A stretch of 24,797 nucleotides of DNA, taken from assembly GCA_025924845.1 (NCBI GenBank), contig JAICHN010000017.1, forward strand, positions 1 through 24,797. Direction: 5' to 3'. Below are positions 1 to 7,211 of the stretch, in pieces. A program made the translations under genes and the position numbers. The DNA is from Chloroflexota bacterium (GTDB taxonomy: Bacteria > Chloroflexota > UBA5177 > JANWHV01). Below the pieces are notes generated by a model that did no database searches, was not told where the DNA came from, and worked only from the letters and a program-made list of their open reading frames with translations. The stretch's first letter is position 1; the number at the start of each line of letters is the position of its first letter.

Positions 1-1110
1 GGGAGCTTGCGAGACGCGGAGAGTCACCTCGAGCAGGTGCGCGCCTACTGCGGCGACTCGCTCCGTCTGGCCGAGGTCGAGTCCGCCCTGGGAGTGGCCC
101 GCTTGGGGGAAATTGCCGGCCTGGCCGACCTGATGGCGGCAGGCGATTTGGCCGGAGCCCTGCTGCTCCTCGGCACCATGATGGATGGCGGGATCGAGCC
201 TCGTCAATTGACTCGGCAACTCAGCGGCTACTGGCGCGACGCCATCCTGGCCCGGGCGCGCCGCCAAAAGGTGGCGGAACCGCACGTGGCCCGTGTGGTT
301 ACGGAGAGGATTATCCCCGTCCTGCGCAGTCTGCTGAGCGTGGAGAGCGTGGCGCGTCGTTCCGACTCGCCGCGCTTCGCGCTGGAGATCGCGGTGGCCG
401 AAGCGACCTTGCAACTGGCCTCAGGGACGGCGGGGGATACACCGTCGCCGATTGCGTCCGCTCGGCCCGCCTATGAGGCGCCTCTTTCGACTATAACCGC
501 CGCGCCCCCCAGGCAGCCGCGAGTACCCGCGTCGGCGCCTGCCGAGCTGGACCAGAGCGCGTTGGTCGAACCGCCCCTATCGTCCCCCGGTCGGCAGGAA
601 GCGGATGGAACCGCTGCCGTGCCCGAACCGATTGCTATACCGATCGCGGTGAACGCCGTCGCGCCGTCGGATCCCACCCCGAACGGGGTGCCGTTGAACG
701 GGCACGACGGGGGGCTGCCCGAGCGCGCTCCGGGTGATGGGGAAGGTCGTCCCGCCGGTGCCGGCGACCAATGGCATGCCGTCCTGCGCCGCCTGCAGGA
801 TCTTGGTAAGACCAGTGTGCAACAACTCGCGCAGAAGGTGGTGCGCGGCGCTATCATCGCCGAGCAGGAAGTGCTCACGTTGGGATTCCTCCCCTCCGAC
901 CGGTTCGTACTGACCATGCTGGAGAAGACGGCGAACCGCCAGGCCCTCGAGCAGGCCGTGCATGAGATCTACGGTGGGCGATGGATTGTGCGCTGTGTTA
1001 CGATCAGTGAACCGCGAACAGGGGGTGACGCCGAGGCCCAAACACGAGAGTATCTTGAAGATATGGCCGCCGAGCTTAGCGGCGGCCGATTGGATTCCCA
1101 GGGCGTCTGA
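1..1110 (+). CDS. dnaX: DNA polymerase III subunit gamma/tau, C-terminal part (5' end outside window)
   Basis: This is the clamp-loader ATPase subunit that loads the sliding clamp and couples polymerase to helicase at the replication fork. The frame is open from base 1, and the first residues, GSLRDAESHLEQ, match the conserved GSLRDA stretch of the DnaX AAA+ module. The gene therefore begins upstream and only 369 residues are visible. After this comes a helical collar region (to about residue 140) and a Pro/Ala-rich linker (about 145-250). A C-terminal domain follows (about 255-345, starting WHAVLRRLQDLGK), like the tau tail of Firmicutes and Chloroflexi. The TTG at base 7 is not a real start. 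The ATPase Walker motifs lie outside the window. The downstream order dnaX-ybaB-recR is the classical conserved arrangement and supports the call. Confidence 0.93.
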   Translation, partial: GSLRDAESHLEQVRAYCGDSLRLAEVESALGVARLGEIAGLADLMAAGDLAGALLLLGTMMDGGIEPRQLTRQLSGYWRDAILARARRQKVAEPHVARVVTERIIPVLRSLLSVESVARRSDSPRFALEIAVAEATLQLASGTAGDTPSPIASARPAYEAPLSTITAAPPRQPRVPASAPAELDQSALVEPPLSSPGRQEADGTAAVPEPIAIPIAVNAVAPSDPTPNGVPLNGHDGGLPERAPGDGEGRPAGAGDQWHAVLRRLQDLGKTSVQQLAQKVVRGAIIAEQEVLTLGFLPSDRFVLTMLEKTANRQALEQAVHEIYGGRWIVRCVTISEPRTGGDAEAQTREYLEDMAAELSGGRLDSQGV

Positions 1111-1139
1111 GCCGCCCGCCAAGATGAAGGAATGATGCC

Positions 1140-1457
1140 ATGGGATTTGATCAACGAGCCATGAAGGACATGCTGAAGCAGGCGCAGCAGATGCAGGCGC
1201 AGATGGAGCAAGCGCAGGCCAAGTTGGCCGAGGAAAGCGTGGTCGGCTCGGCGGGCGGCGGCATGGTGAGCGCCACGATCACCGGTCAGCTGGATATCAC
1301 CTCGATCACGATCAATAAGGACGTGGTGGATCCCGAGGACGTGGAGATGCTGCAAGATCTGGTGCTGAGCGCCGTGCGCGAGGCGCTGGAGAAGGCCAAG
1401 GCGCTCCAGCAGGACAAGCTTAGCGCCGTAACCGGCGGCATGAACCTGCCGTTCTAA
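1140..1457 (+). CDS. ybaB: YbaB/EbfC family nucleoid-associated protein
   Basis: This is a small DNA-binding protein of the YbaB/EbfC family, which forms dimers and coats the nucleoid. It has 105 residues, the normal family length. The N-terminal helix is rich in Gln and Met (MKDMLKQAQQMQAQMEQAQ). The family core follows (GGGMVSATITGQLDITSITI), then VDPEDVEMLQDLVLSAVREAL and a Gly/Met/Pro tail (GGMNLPF). A Shine-Dalgarno-like AAGGA lies at 1127-1131. ATG codons at 1132 and 1135 are out of frame with the domain, so ATG 1140 is used. It sits between dnaX and recR, as in many bacteria, and the recR start follows only 4 bases after its stop, which suggests one transcript and translational coupling. 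Confidence 0.93.
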   Translation: MGFDQRAMKDMLKQAQQMQAQMEQAQAKLAEESVVGSAGGGMVSATITGQLDITSITINKDVVDPEDVEMLQDLVLSAVREALEKAKALQQDKLSAVTGGMNLPF

Positions 1458-1461
1458 TCCT

Positions 1462-2091
1462 GTGTTTGGCACCCAACCTGGTGCCGGCTCCATCGCGGAG
1501 CCGGTTGCGCAGTTGATCGAGCAGTTGGGGAAGTTGCCTGGGGTTGGGCCTAAGACGGCTCAACGTCTGGCCTACTTCATCCTGCGCCAATCGTCCGAGG
1601 AAGCGCGTATTCTGGCTCGGGCTATCGTCCAGGTAAAAGAGCGCATCGTCTATTGTAGTATTTGCTGTAATCTTACTGAACATGATCCGTGCGCCATATG
1701 CGCCAATCCGGCTCGTGACCGCGCCGTCATTTGCGTAGTCGAACAACCGCTGGACATCCTGGCCGTCGAGCGCACGCACAGTTTTCGCGGCCTCTATCAT
1801 GTTCTGCACGGCGCATTATCACCGATGGACGGCATCGGCCCGGGGGAGATCAAGATCGAGCCGCTGCTACGACGAGTGGCCGAAGGGGAGGTTGCGGAGG
1901 TGATCCTGGCCACCAATCCCACCATGGAGGGTGACGCCACGGCCATGTATCTCACCCAGCGCCTCCACGGCAACGGGCGATCAGTCCGTGTAACTCGGCC
2001 GGCCCGCGGTCTCCCGGTGGGCGGCGATCTCGAATTCGCCGACGATCTCACTCTACGGCAGGCCCTGGAGGGGCGACGCGAGCATCCATAG
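1462..2091 (+). CDS. recR: recombination mediator protein RecR
   Basis: RecR works with RecF/RecO to load RecA on gapped single-stranded DNA. The 209 residues show the full family order. A helix-hairpin-helix lies near residues 22-40 (LGKLPGVGPKTAQRLAYFI). A four-cysteine zinc site is formed by C65, C68, C77 and C80. A Toprim domain starts near residue 87, with the acidic residue in VVEQP and the later TNPTMEGDATAMYL segment. The start is GTG, 4 bases after the ybaB stop, with no obvious separate Shine-Dalgarno, so coupling to ybaB is likely. No key residue is missing. Confidence 0.95.
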   Translation: MFGTQPGAGSIAEPVAQLIEQLGKLPGVGPKTAQRLAYFILRQSSEEARILARAIVQVKERIVYCSICCNLTEHDPCAICANPARDRAVICVVEQPLDILAVERTHSFRGLYHVLHGALSPMDGIGPGEIKIEPLLRRVAEGEVAEVILATNPTMEGDATAMYLTQRLHGNGRSVRVTRPARGLPVGGDLEFADDLTLRQALEGRREHP

Positions 2092-2142
2092 CGCATGCAC
2101 GAGCTGCCCACCGTCTGTTCCCTATTTTGCACATCGGCTTTC

Positions 2143-2171
2143 TTGTCATTCCCGCCGCTTCGTGCTACGGT
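2143..2171 (+). promoter_or_regulatory. candidate sigma70-type promoter for the DUF4395-thioredoxin pair
   Basis: TTGTCA (2143-2148, 5/6 to the -35 consensus) is separated by exactly 17 bases from TACGGT (2166-2171, 3/6 to the -10). It lies in the 119-base gap after recR and would give a leader of about 33 bases before ATG 2211. The call rests on consensus matching only. Confidence 0.45.
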
Positions 2172-2210
2172 TTAAGCAGCTGAGGCGAGTGGAGACAAAC
2201 GAGGGCCGAC

Positions 2211-2645
2211 ATGCATGCTGCTACCGATACCTTCGACATCACGGCACGGAAGTTCCATCAGGCTGTCTGCGTGCTGCTGCTCGTTGCCGCCTTCATCGTC
2301 GGCGTCCCGGCCGGCTATTGGTTGGTCGGCTTGGTTGGGTTGGTGCTTCTGGTCGGGCGATTCTTTTGGCAAGCCGACCTCTTTCGCCAATTTGCCTGGC
2401 GCGTGCTTGAGCCCGCGCGCCTGCTCCAGCGGCGCGAGGTTCAGGAGAACCATGAGACGCGCCGTGTCGCCCGAGTGATCGGAGGGGCTTTCTTGCTGGT
2501 GGCCGCCGCCCTTCTGGCCGCCGGGCAAGGCTGGGCCTGGATTCTCGTAGCCCTGATCGGGATTATGATCTCGCTTGATGCCCTGTTCGATTTTTGTGCC
2601 CTCTGCTGGTTAACCTACCAATTCGCCAAACCGGCTCTTCGCTGA
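2211..2645 (+). CDS. DUF4395 family integral membrane protein
   Basis: This is a 144-residue membrane protein with two hydrophobic blocks (about residues 18-50 and 88-122), each long enough for a helical hairpin. The pattern fits DUF4395: an N-terminal D-x-x-A/R-x-x-Q segment, a central amphipathic stretch ending in paired charged residues (QENHETRRVARVIGGAF), and a C-terminal CxxC (C129, C132) just before the end. The family's function is not established. Members are commonly found next to thioredoxin or other redox genes, and here a thioredoxin-fold protein starts 13 bases downstream. The terminal CxxC near the membrane surface makes a redox partnership plausible (inference). The start is ATG with a weak GAGGG upstream. 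Confidence 0.72.
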   Translation: MHAATDTFDITARKFHQAVCVLLLVAAFIVGVPAGYWLVGLVGLVLLVGRFFWQADLFRQFAWRVLEPARLLQRREVQENHETRRVARVIGGAFLLVAAALLAAGQGWAWILVALIGIMISLDALFDFCALCWLTYQFAKPALR

Positions 2646-2658
2646 TCGGAAGCCCGCC

Positions 2659-3087
2659 ATGCTGGAACGAACCGTCATCGCGTTGATCTTGATTGCCTTT
2701 GTGCTCATTGTCGCGCTTGCCGTTCGCGCGCGCACCCGCCGGCGAGTGGATCAGGCGGTGGGTACGAGCCTCCCGCCGGCTCTTGCCGCGCGCCTGCCCG
2801 GAAGTGGGCCGGCTATCGTCTACTTCTACGGGCCGCACTGCGCCGATTGCCGGCGCCAATCGGTAGTCCTTGAGCGACTGGCGGTGGATCAAGGGATCGC
2901 GGTGGCCCGAGTCGACGCGGCAAGCGAAAGCGCCCTGGCCGGTACGTTCGCCATCATGACCGTACCCAGCACCCTGGTGATCGACGCGGTCGGGCGGGTT
3001 CGCGCGATCAATCTGGGCTTTCGACCCTACGACGCGCTGCGCGCGCACCTCCGTGAGTTCGGGGAAGCGACGGCGGACGTCGCTTGA
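2659..3087 (+). CDS. membrane-anchored thioredoxin-fold protein
   Basis: The 142 residues comprise one N-terminal transmembrane helix (about residues 5-22) followed by a basic stretch (RARTRRR) and then a thioredoxin fold. The active-site motif is C61-A-D-C64 in YFYGPHCADCRRQ. The cis-proline loop is TVPS (P103), followed by the usual VIDAVGRV strand. The basic residues right after the helix suggest a positive-inside orientation, with N-out and the thioredoxin domain in the cytoplasm. An N-in, exported orientation cannot be excluded. It probably forms a two-gene operon with the upstream DUF4395 protein. The substrate is unknown. CADC differs from the WCGPC of general thioredoxins, so a specialised role is likely. 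Confidence 0.8.
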   Translation: MLERTVIALILIAFVLIVALAVRARTRRRVDQAVGTSLPPALAARLPGSGPAIVYFYGPHCADCRRQSVVLERLAVDQGIAVARVDAASESALAGTFAIMTVPSTLVIDAVGRVRAINLGFRPYDALRAHLREFGEATADVA

Positions 3088-3103
3088 GAGGATTCCTCCG
3101 GTT

Positions 3104-3123
3104 GATCCTGACCGATCCTGACC
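3104..3123 (+). repeat. short perfect tandem repeat
   Basis: The 10-mer GATCCTGACC occurs twice in direct tandem (3104-3113, 3114-3123) in the gap after the thioredoxin gene. A related GATCCTGATCCTG run lies near 19479. Its role is unknown and it may be chance slippage. Confidence 0.5.
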
Positions 3124-3229
3124 CTAGCTTCCACCGTCACCAACCCGGCGGCTAGCCGACTCCAGATCCTGCTATCCTGGAGGGGAGCAAACTATCGGGC
3201 CCGCGGCTCAACTCTGACGGAGCATTCTG

Positions 3230-3700
3230 GTGGCAAAACGGCGTAAACGCAATTCCGAACCCGAGGAGGTGCTGCTGATCGAGCAGCAACCGGATCGGGA
3301 ACTGCAGAAGGAGTGGACGGGCCTCCTGGTACCCTATATCTACTGCTCCGCCTGCAAGCATGTCTATTCACCCGATGAGCTGAATCGCTTCGACCGCGAC
3401 GAGCCGTTGCCTCTGCCCGCCCTGGACGATGAGGGGAAACCCGAGGGCGCCCTCGACCTCAAAATCGGCTGTGGGCGTTGCCGCAAATCGCGCCTGGTCC
3501 GTGTCCTGGTCGACTTCGGCGAGGTCGAGCCATACCGCGTAGGCGGGAAGCGGGCCGAGAGCCTCGGCCAGCAGATTTTCCTCTGCATCTGTCCGCTGTG
3601 CGGGGGCGCCTGCCAGGTGCAGCGTACGCGCGGCCTCAGAATGGGCGAGAACTGGTACTGCGGTACGTGCAACCTCAGCCTTCAACGCCGGTGGATGTGA
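3230..3700 (+). CDS. uncharacterised multi-cysteine zinc-ribbon protein
   Basis: This is a 156-residue cytoplasmic protein I cannot assign to a named family. It has a basic N-terminus (AKRRKRNSE) and then paired CxxC knuckles. C39/C42 with C81/C84 look like one zinc ribbon split by an acidic loop. C121/C124 with C144/C147 look like a second, and C119 and C128 are additional nearby cysteines. No catalytic motif is visible. Such architecture usually signals nucleic-acid or protein binding (inference). The start is GTG, with GGAG at 3219-3222 as a modest Shine-Dalgarno. A -10-like TATCCT lies at 3173-3178. The WD40-like gene follows 110 bases later, with a hairpin between them. Confidence 0.7.
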   Translation: MAKRRKRNSEPEEVLLIEQQPDRELQKEWTGLLVPYIYCSACKHVYSPDELNRFDRDEPLPLPALDDEGKPEGALDLKIGCGRCRKSRLVRVLVDFGEVEPYRVGGKRAESLGQQIFLCICPLCGGACQVQRTRGLRMGENWYCGTCNLSLQRRWM

Positions 3701-3762
3701 ACCTAGCTTCTTGCGCCATGACCCACCGGGTAAATACACTGCGGTCAGGGGCCTGAAGCAGG

Positions 3763-3783
3763 CAGACGGGCGGTACCCGTCTG
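3763..3783 (+). terminator. short perfect hairpin between the zinc-ribbon and beta-propeller genes
   Basis: CAGACGGG (3763-3770) and CCCGTCTG (3776-3783) form a perfect 8-bp stem with a 5-base loop. No T run follows, so it is either a weak terminator or a 5'-leader structure just ahead of the Shine-Dalgarno at 3796-3802. Confidence 0.4.
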
Positions 3784-3810
3784 TAGTTGCCCGAAAAAGG
3801 AGCCGCCGCC

Positions 3811-4758
3811 GTGGCCTATAGTGTGGAAAACTGGCGATCAGCCCTCGAGGTGGATCTGGCCGTCGTGCAGAGCTTTGGCGCGTTCTCACCGGGCGGCCGC
3901 TTTCTGGCGGCGGCCGATACCAATACGATTGAGGTACGAGAAGCCAGGCGCGGCGGGATCATCGCCACCGTGCAGATGCTGGCCGTCACCTCGCTGGCGG
4001 TCAGCGCGGACGGCGACCTATTGGTGGCGGCGGACGATGAAGGGAATATCAACGCCTGGAGTCTCGCGCCCAATACGCCGCTCTGGAGCGATAAACTGGT
4101 CATGCCGCCCCCCGCCTACGCCGAAATCGTCTACGATGTGCAATTCGCGGCGACGGGCGGCCTGGCGGTGGCCAGCAAACCGGCCGGCGTGAACAATACC
4201 CTGGTCGGCATCTGGCCGGTTCAGAGCGGCATGCGGCAGCGCCCAAGCCCAGTGTGGCAGAGCGTGATGCTGAACAGCGATTATCACAGTCTTAGCCCCA
4301 GTCCCGACGCCGGGCGCATCCTGCTCATTACGGACGAAGGGTATTGGCTGATCCATGCGAATAACGAACGATCGTTCATCGACGGCTTTTTCGATAGCGG
4401 AGAGAATGCCGTGGCCGCTTTCTCGCCGGACGGTCGTCTAGCTGCCGCAATCGAACCCGAGGGCGGTTGGATCTACCGCGTCGGCGAGCACGAGGTGGTG
4501 GAGATTGTCGATATCGGTATGCTGGACGAGCCGACCGACATCTCGTGGTCGCCCGACGGCGAGGCGGTGCTCATCACGACCGAGGATGGACTTTCCCTGT
4601 GTACGCGCACGGGAGATGAGCATGAGTTTACCTATCAAGGCGTACTGGCCGACCTCCCCGGTTTCGAGGCGGCGGCCTTCATGGACGCAGGAACGATCGT
4701 CGCTAAACGAGGCGACAGCCTGATGTTGTACACCCTCGAGGCCGACTCGCATCCCTGA
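3811..4758 (+). CDS. WD40-like beta-propeller protein
   Basis: The 315-residue protein is built from repeated propeller-type blades. Recurrent signatures include GAFSPGGRFLAAAD, LAVSADGDLLVAADDEGNINAWSL, AAFSPDGRLAAAIE and DISWSPDGEAVLITTEDGLSL. These are the xxFSPDGxxLA turns of WD40/TolB-like propellers. I count five to seven possible blades. There is no signal peptide or membrane helix, so it is probably a cytoplasmic scaffold or sensor. The start was set at GTG 3811 because AAAGGAG (3796-3802) lies 8 bases upstream. An in-frame TTG at 3787 has no such site. It lies between a zinc-ribbon gene and lpd with no clear functional link. The partner or ligand cannot be read from sequence. Confidence 0.72.
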   Translation: MAYSVENWRSALEVDLAVVQSFGAFSPGGRFLAAADTNTIEVREARRGGIIATVQMLAVTSLAVSADGDLLVAADDEGNINAWSLAPNTPLWSDKLVMPPPAYAEIVYDVQFAATGGLAVASKPAGVNNTLVGIWPVQSGMRQRPSPVWQSVMLNSDYHSLSPSPDAGRILLITDEGYWLIHANNERSFIDGFFDSGENAVAAFSPDGRLAAAIEPEGGWIYRVGEHEVVEIVDIGMLDEPTDISWSPDGEAVLITTEDGLSLCTRTGDEHEFTYQGVLADLPGFEAAAFMDAGTIVAKRGDSLMLYTLEADSHP

Positions 4759-4793
4759 GCGCACCTCGAATACTATTATGGAAGGACCATGTG

Positions 4794-6203
4794 ATGAGCA
4801 ATGAGCAACCGTACGACGTGGTAGTGGTGGGGAGCGGGCCTGGCGGTTATGTTGCCGCCATTCGCGCCTCGCAATTGGGCCTACGCGCCGCGATCGTGGA
4901 ACGCGAGTCCCTGGGCGGCATCTGTCTCAATTGGGGTTGTATTCCCAGCAAGGCGTTGCTCCGTAACGCCGAGATTGTGAACCTCTTCCAACACGCCTCC
5001 GACTTCGGCATCGCGGTCAGTGAGGTCAAGCCCGATTACGGCGCGGCCATTGGCCGCGCCATGGGCATCGTGGACAAGCAGGTTAAGGGTGTCGGCTTTC
5101 TGATGCGGAAGAACAAGATCGACGTGTACATGGGCGAGGGACGACTGACCGGTCGAGGGCAGGTGGTGGTGAAGGACGCGAAGGGCGCCGAGACCACGCT
5201 CGCCTGCAAGAACGTGATCGTCGCCACCGGCTCCAGGGTGCGGGTGATCCCCGGCGTAGAGATCGACGGCAAGGTGGTAGTGAGCAGCCGAGAAGTGTGG
5301 AGCGTGACCGATCTACCAAAGCGTGTTGTCGTGCTTGGCGCCGGTCCAATCGGGGTCGAGTTCGCGACCGTGCTCAGCTCCTACGGTTGCGAGGTGACCA
5401 TCGTCGAGATGCTGCCCCGAATCATCCCCCTGGAGGACAAGGACAGCTCGCAAACGCTCGCGCGCGCCTTCGCCAAGCGCGGCATTACCCTCCTGACCAA
5501 TACCAAGGTTGACCACGTCGAAGTGAAGGATGGCGTCGCGCGGGTGTTCGTGGGGCCCGCCGGCGAGGCAACCGGCGAACCGAAGGTGCTCGAGGCGGAT
5601 CGGGTGCTGTACGCGGTGGGCTTCGCCCCCAACAGCGAGAATCTGGGCCTGGAAGCACTGGGCGTGAAGATCGAGCGCGGCTTCATTCAGGTAAACGATC
5701 GCATGGAGACCACCGCGCCCGGCATCTACGCAATTGGCGATGTGACCGGCAAACTTCCTCTTGCCCACGTCGCGTCCGCCATGGGCGAGGTGGCGGCCGA
5801 GGTCATCGCGGGCCACCCCACGATTACCCTCGACATGCAATCCATGCCCCGCTGCACCTACAGCGCCCCCCAGGTCGCGTCCATAGGCTTGACCGAAGAG
5901 CAGGCGCGCGCGCAGGGCGAAGTAAAGGTGGGAACGTTCCCCTTCCGGCCCAATGGGAAGGCGCAGGCGCTCGGTGAGGTAGACGGCCAGATCAAGATTA
6001 TCGCCGACGCGCATACAGGCGAGATTCTCGGCGCCCATCTGGTCGGCCACGACGTCACCGAACTGATCGGCGAGTTTAGTCTGGCCCGCTTCCTGGAAGC
6101 CACCCCCGAGGAGTTGGCCCGCTCGGTCCATCCGCACCCAACCCTCTCCGAGGTCATTGCCGAAGCGGCGCTCGGCGTGGAGGGCGCGCCGATTCATATG
6201 TAG
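4794..6203 (+). CDS. lpdA: dihydrolipoyl dehydrogenase
   Basis: This is the E3 flavoprotein of 2-oxoacid dehydrogenase complexes and the glycine cleavage system. It reoxidises dihydrolipoamide with NAD+. The 469 residues carry an N-terminal FAD dinucleotide motif (GSGPGG, about 13-18), the redox disulfide C44-LNWG-C49 in GGICLNWGCIPSKAL, and a second NAD-binding motif (GAGPIGVEFA, about 180). The second FAD motif is PGIYAIGDV, and the C-terminal catalytic His-Glu pair lies in HPHPTLSE (about H448/E453). GGAAGGA at 4780-4786 sits 7 bases before ATG 4794. GTG 4791 is in frame but too close. No E1, E2 or lipoate genes are nearby, so the parent complex is encoded elsewhere. Confidence 0.96.
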   Translation: MSNEQPYDVVVVGSGPGGYVAAIRASQLGLRAAIVERESLGGICLNWGCIPSKALLRNAEIVNLFQHASDFGIAVSEVKPDYGAAIGRAMGIVDKQVKGVGFLMRKNKIDVYMGEGRLTGRGQVVVKDAKGAETTLACKNVIVATGSRVRVIPGVEIDGKVVVSSREVWSVTDLPKRVVVLGAGPIGVEFATVLSSYGCEVTIVEMLPRIIPLEDKDSSQTLARAFAKRGITLLTNTKVDHVEVKDGVARVFVGPAGEATGEPKVLEADRVLYAVGFAPNSENLGLEALGVKIERGFIQVNDRMETTAPGIYAIGDVTGKLPLAHVASAMGEVAAEVIAGHPTITLDMQSMPRCTYSAPQVASIGLTEEQARAQGEVKVGTFPFRPNGKAQALGEVDGQIKIIADAHTGEILGAHLVGHDVTELIGEFSLARFLEATPEELARSVHPHPTLSEVIAEAALGVEGAPIHM

Positions 6204-6214
6204 GGAAGAAACCT

Positions 6215-6246
6215 GGGCCGGCCCGCCCGCCATAAGGGTCCGGCCC
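6215..6246 (+). terminator. candidate GC hairpin after lpdA
   Basis: GGGCCGG (6215-6221) pairs with CCGGCCC (6240-6246) across an 18-base loop, 11 bases after the lpdA stop. There is no T tract. This is a weak candidate only. Confidence 0.25.
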
Positions 6247-6297
6247 GGCGCTCACCGGCGCGCGCTTCACGACGTCGGTATGGAAGGGAGTCTTTGA

Positions 6298-6954
6298 ATG
6301 ACTGCCGTCGCCGAGTCAATCCGGCAGCGTGCGCTCCTGGTGGTTGAGCATTTGGCGGCCGCCTATCCCGACGCGAAGTGCTCGCTGGACTACGCAGGCC
6401 CCTTTCAGCTCCTGATCGCTACGATGTTGGCAGCCCAATGTACCGACGAGCGCGTAAACCAGGTAACGCCGGCCCTCTTTGCGCGCTTCCCAACGCCCGC
6501 CGCCCTTGCCGAGGCGTCGTTGCCCGAAATTGAGACGGCCATTCGCTCCACCGGCTTCTTTCGGAACAAGGCCCGCCACATCCAGGGTGCGTCGCGAATG
6601 ATCGTGGAGGAGTTTGACGGTGAGACTCCCCGGACCATGGCGGACCTCCTGAAGTTACCGGGGGTGGCGCGCAAGACCGCCAACGTGGTGATGGGCAATG
6701 GCTACGGGCAGGTTGAGGGCGTGATCGTCGACACCCATGTGGGGCGGATCAGCAGACGGTTGGGCCTGACCACGGCCGACGATCCGGTTCGCGTGGAGCA
6801 GGACCTGATGGCACTGCTGCCACAATCAGAGTGGCTCGCCTTCAATCACCGTATGATCGATTTCGGACGGGCGGTTTGCAAGGCGCCGCGCCCCCATTGC
6901 GCCGGCTGCCGGTTGGCCGCCCTGTGCCCTTCATACGACTCGAACAATCTATGA
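6298..6954 (+). CDS. nth: endonuclease III (DNA glycosylase/AP lyase)
   Basis: This base-excision repair enzyme removes oxidised pyrimidines and nicks abasic sites. The 218 residues are the usual length. A helix-hairpin-helix lies at about 119-135 (LKLPGVARKTANVV) and contains the catalytic Lys (K126). The catalytic Asp (D145) follows in VIVDTHVGRISRRLGL. The C-terminal [4Fe-4S] loop has exact C-x6-C-x2-C-x5-C spacing (C194, C201, C204, C210). GGAAGGGAG at 6282-6290 precedes ATG 6298. The stop codon overlaps the start of the next small ORF (ATGA at 6951-6954), indicating translational coupling. Confidence 0.96.
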   Translation: MTAVAESIRQRALLVVEHLAAAYPDAKCSLDYAGPFQLLIATMLAAQCTDERVNQVTPALFARFPTPAALAEASLPEIETAIRSTGFFRNKARHIQGASRMIVEEFDGETPRTMADLLKLPGVARKTANVVMGNGYGQVEGVIVDTHVGRISRRLGLTTADDPVRVEQDLMALLPQSEWLAFNHRMIDFGRAVCKAPRPHCAGCRLAALCPSYDSNNL

Positions 6955-7121
6955 TTCCCACCGACCCGGTTCCCACTGCCGAGGCGCCGATCGCTACGCC
7001 GGTCGATGCGGCAGGTGAACCGGCCGACATTGGTGAGGCGCCGGAGCGTCCGCCGGCGCCCATGGCCCGACTTCTCGTCTCCATCCTCCTGACCATCGTC
7101 GCTTTTTTACTGATCTATTAA
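6951..7121 (+). CDS. small one-TM protein, possibly the detached N-terminus of the following DUF2085 gene
   Basis: The 56-residue ORF starts inside the nth stop (ATGA). The first 37 residues are Pro/Ala/Glu-rich and soluble (MIPTDPVPTAEAPIATPV...). The last 19 form a hydrophobic helix (MARLLVSILLTIVAFLLIY) that ends directly at TAA (7119-7121). It is in exactly the same frame as the DUF2085 ORF downstream, and no other stop lies between them. Two readings are possible: a genuine tail-anchored small protein translated with nth, or the first transmembrane segment of a DUF2085 protein cut by a nonsense codon. See the finding on 6951-7814. Confidence 0.55.
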   Translation: MIPTDPVPTAEAPIATPVDAAGEPADIGEAPERPPAPMARLLVSILLTIVAFLLIY

Positions 7122-7211
7122 CCCTGGCCCCGGATCGCCAAGCTGCGCGCGGCGGGTGCGGCGTGTTGCGCCCAGATTCCCAGCCATACCATAACGTTCC
7201 AGGGTCGCGCC

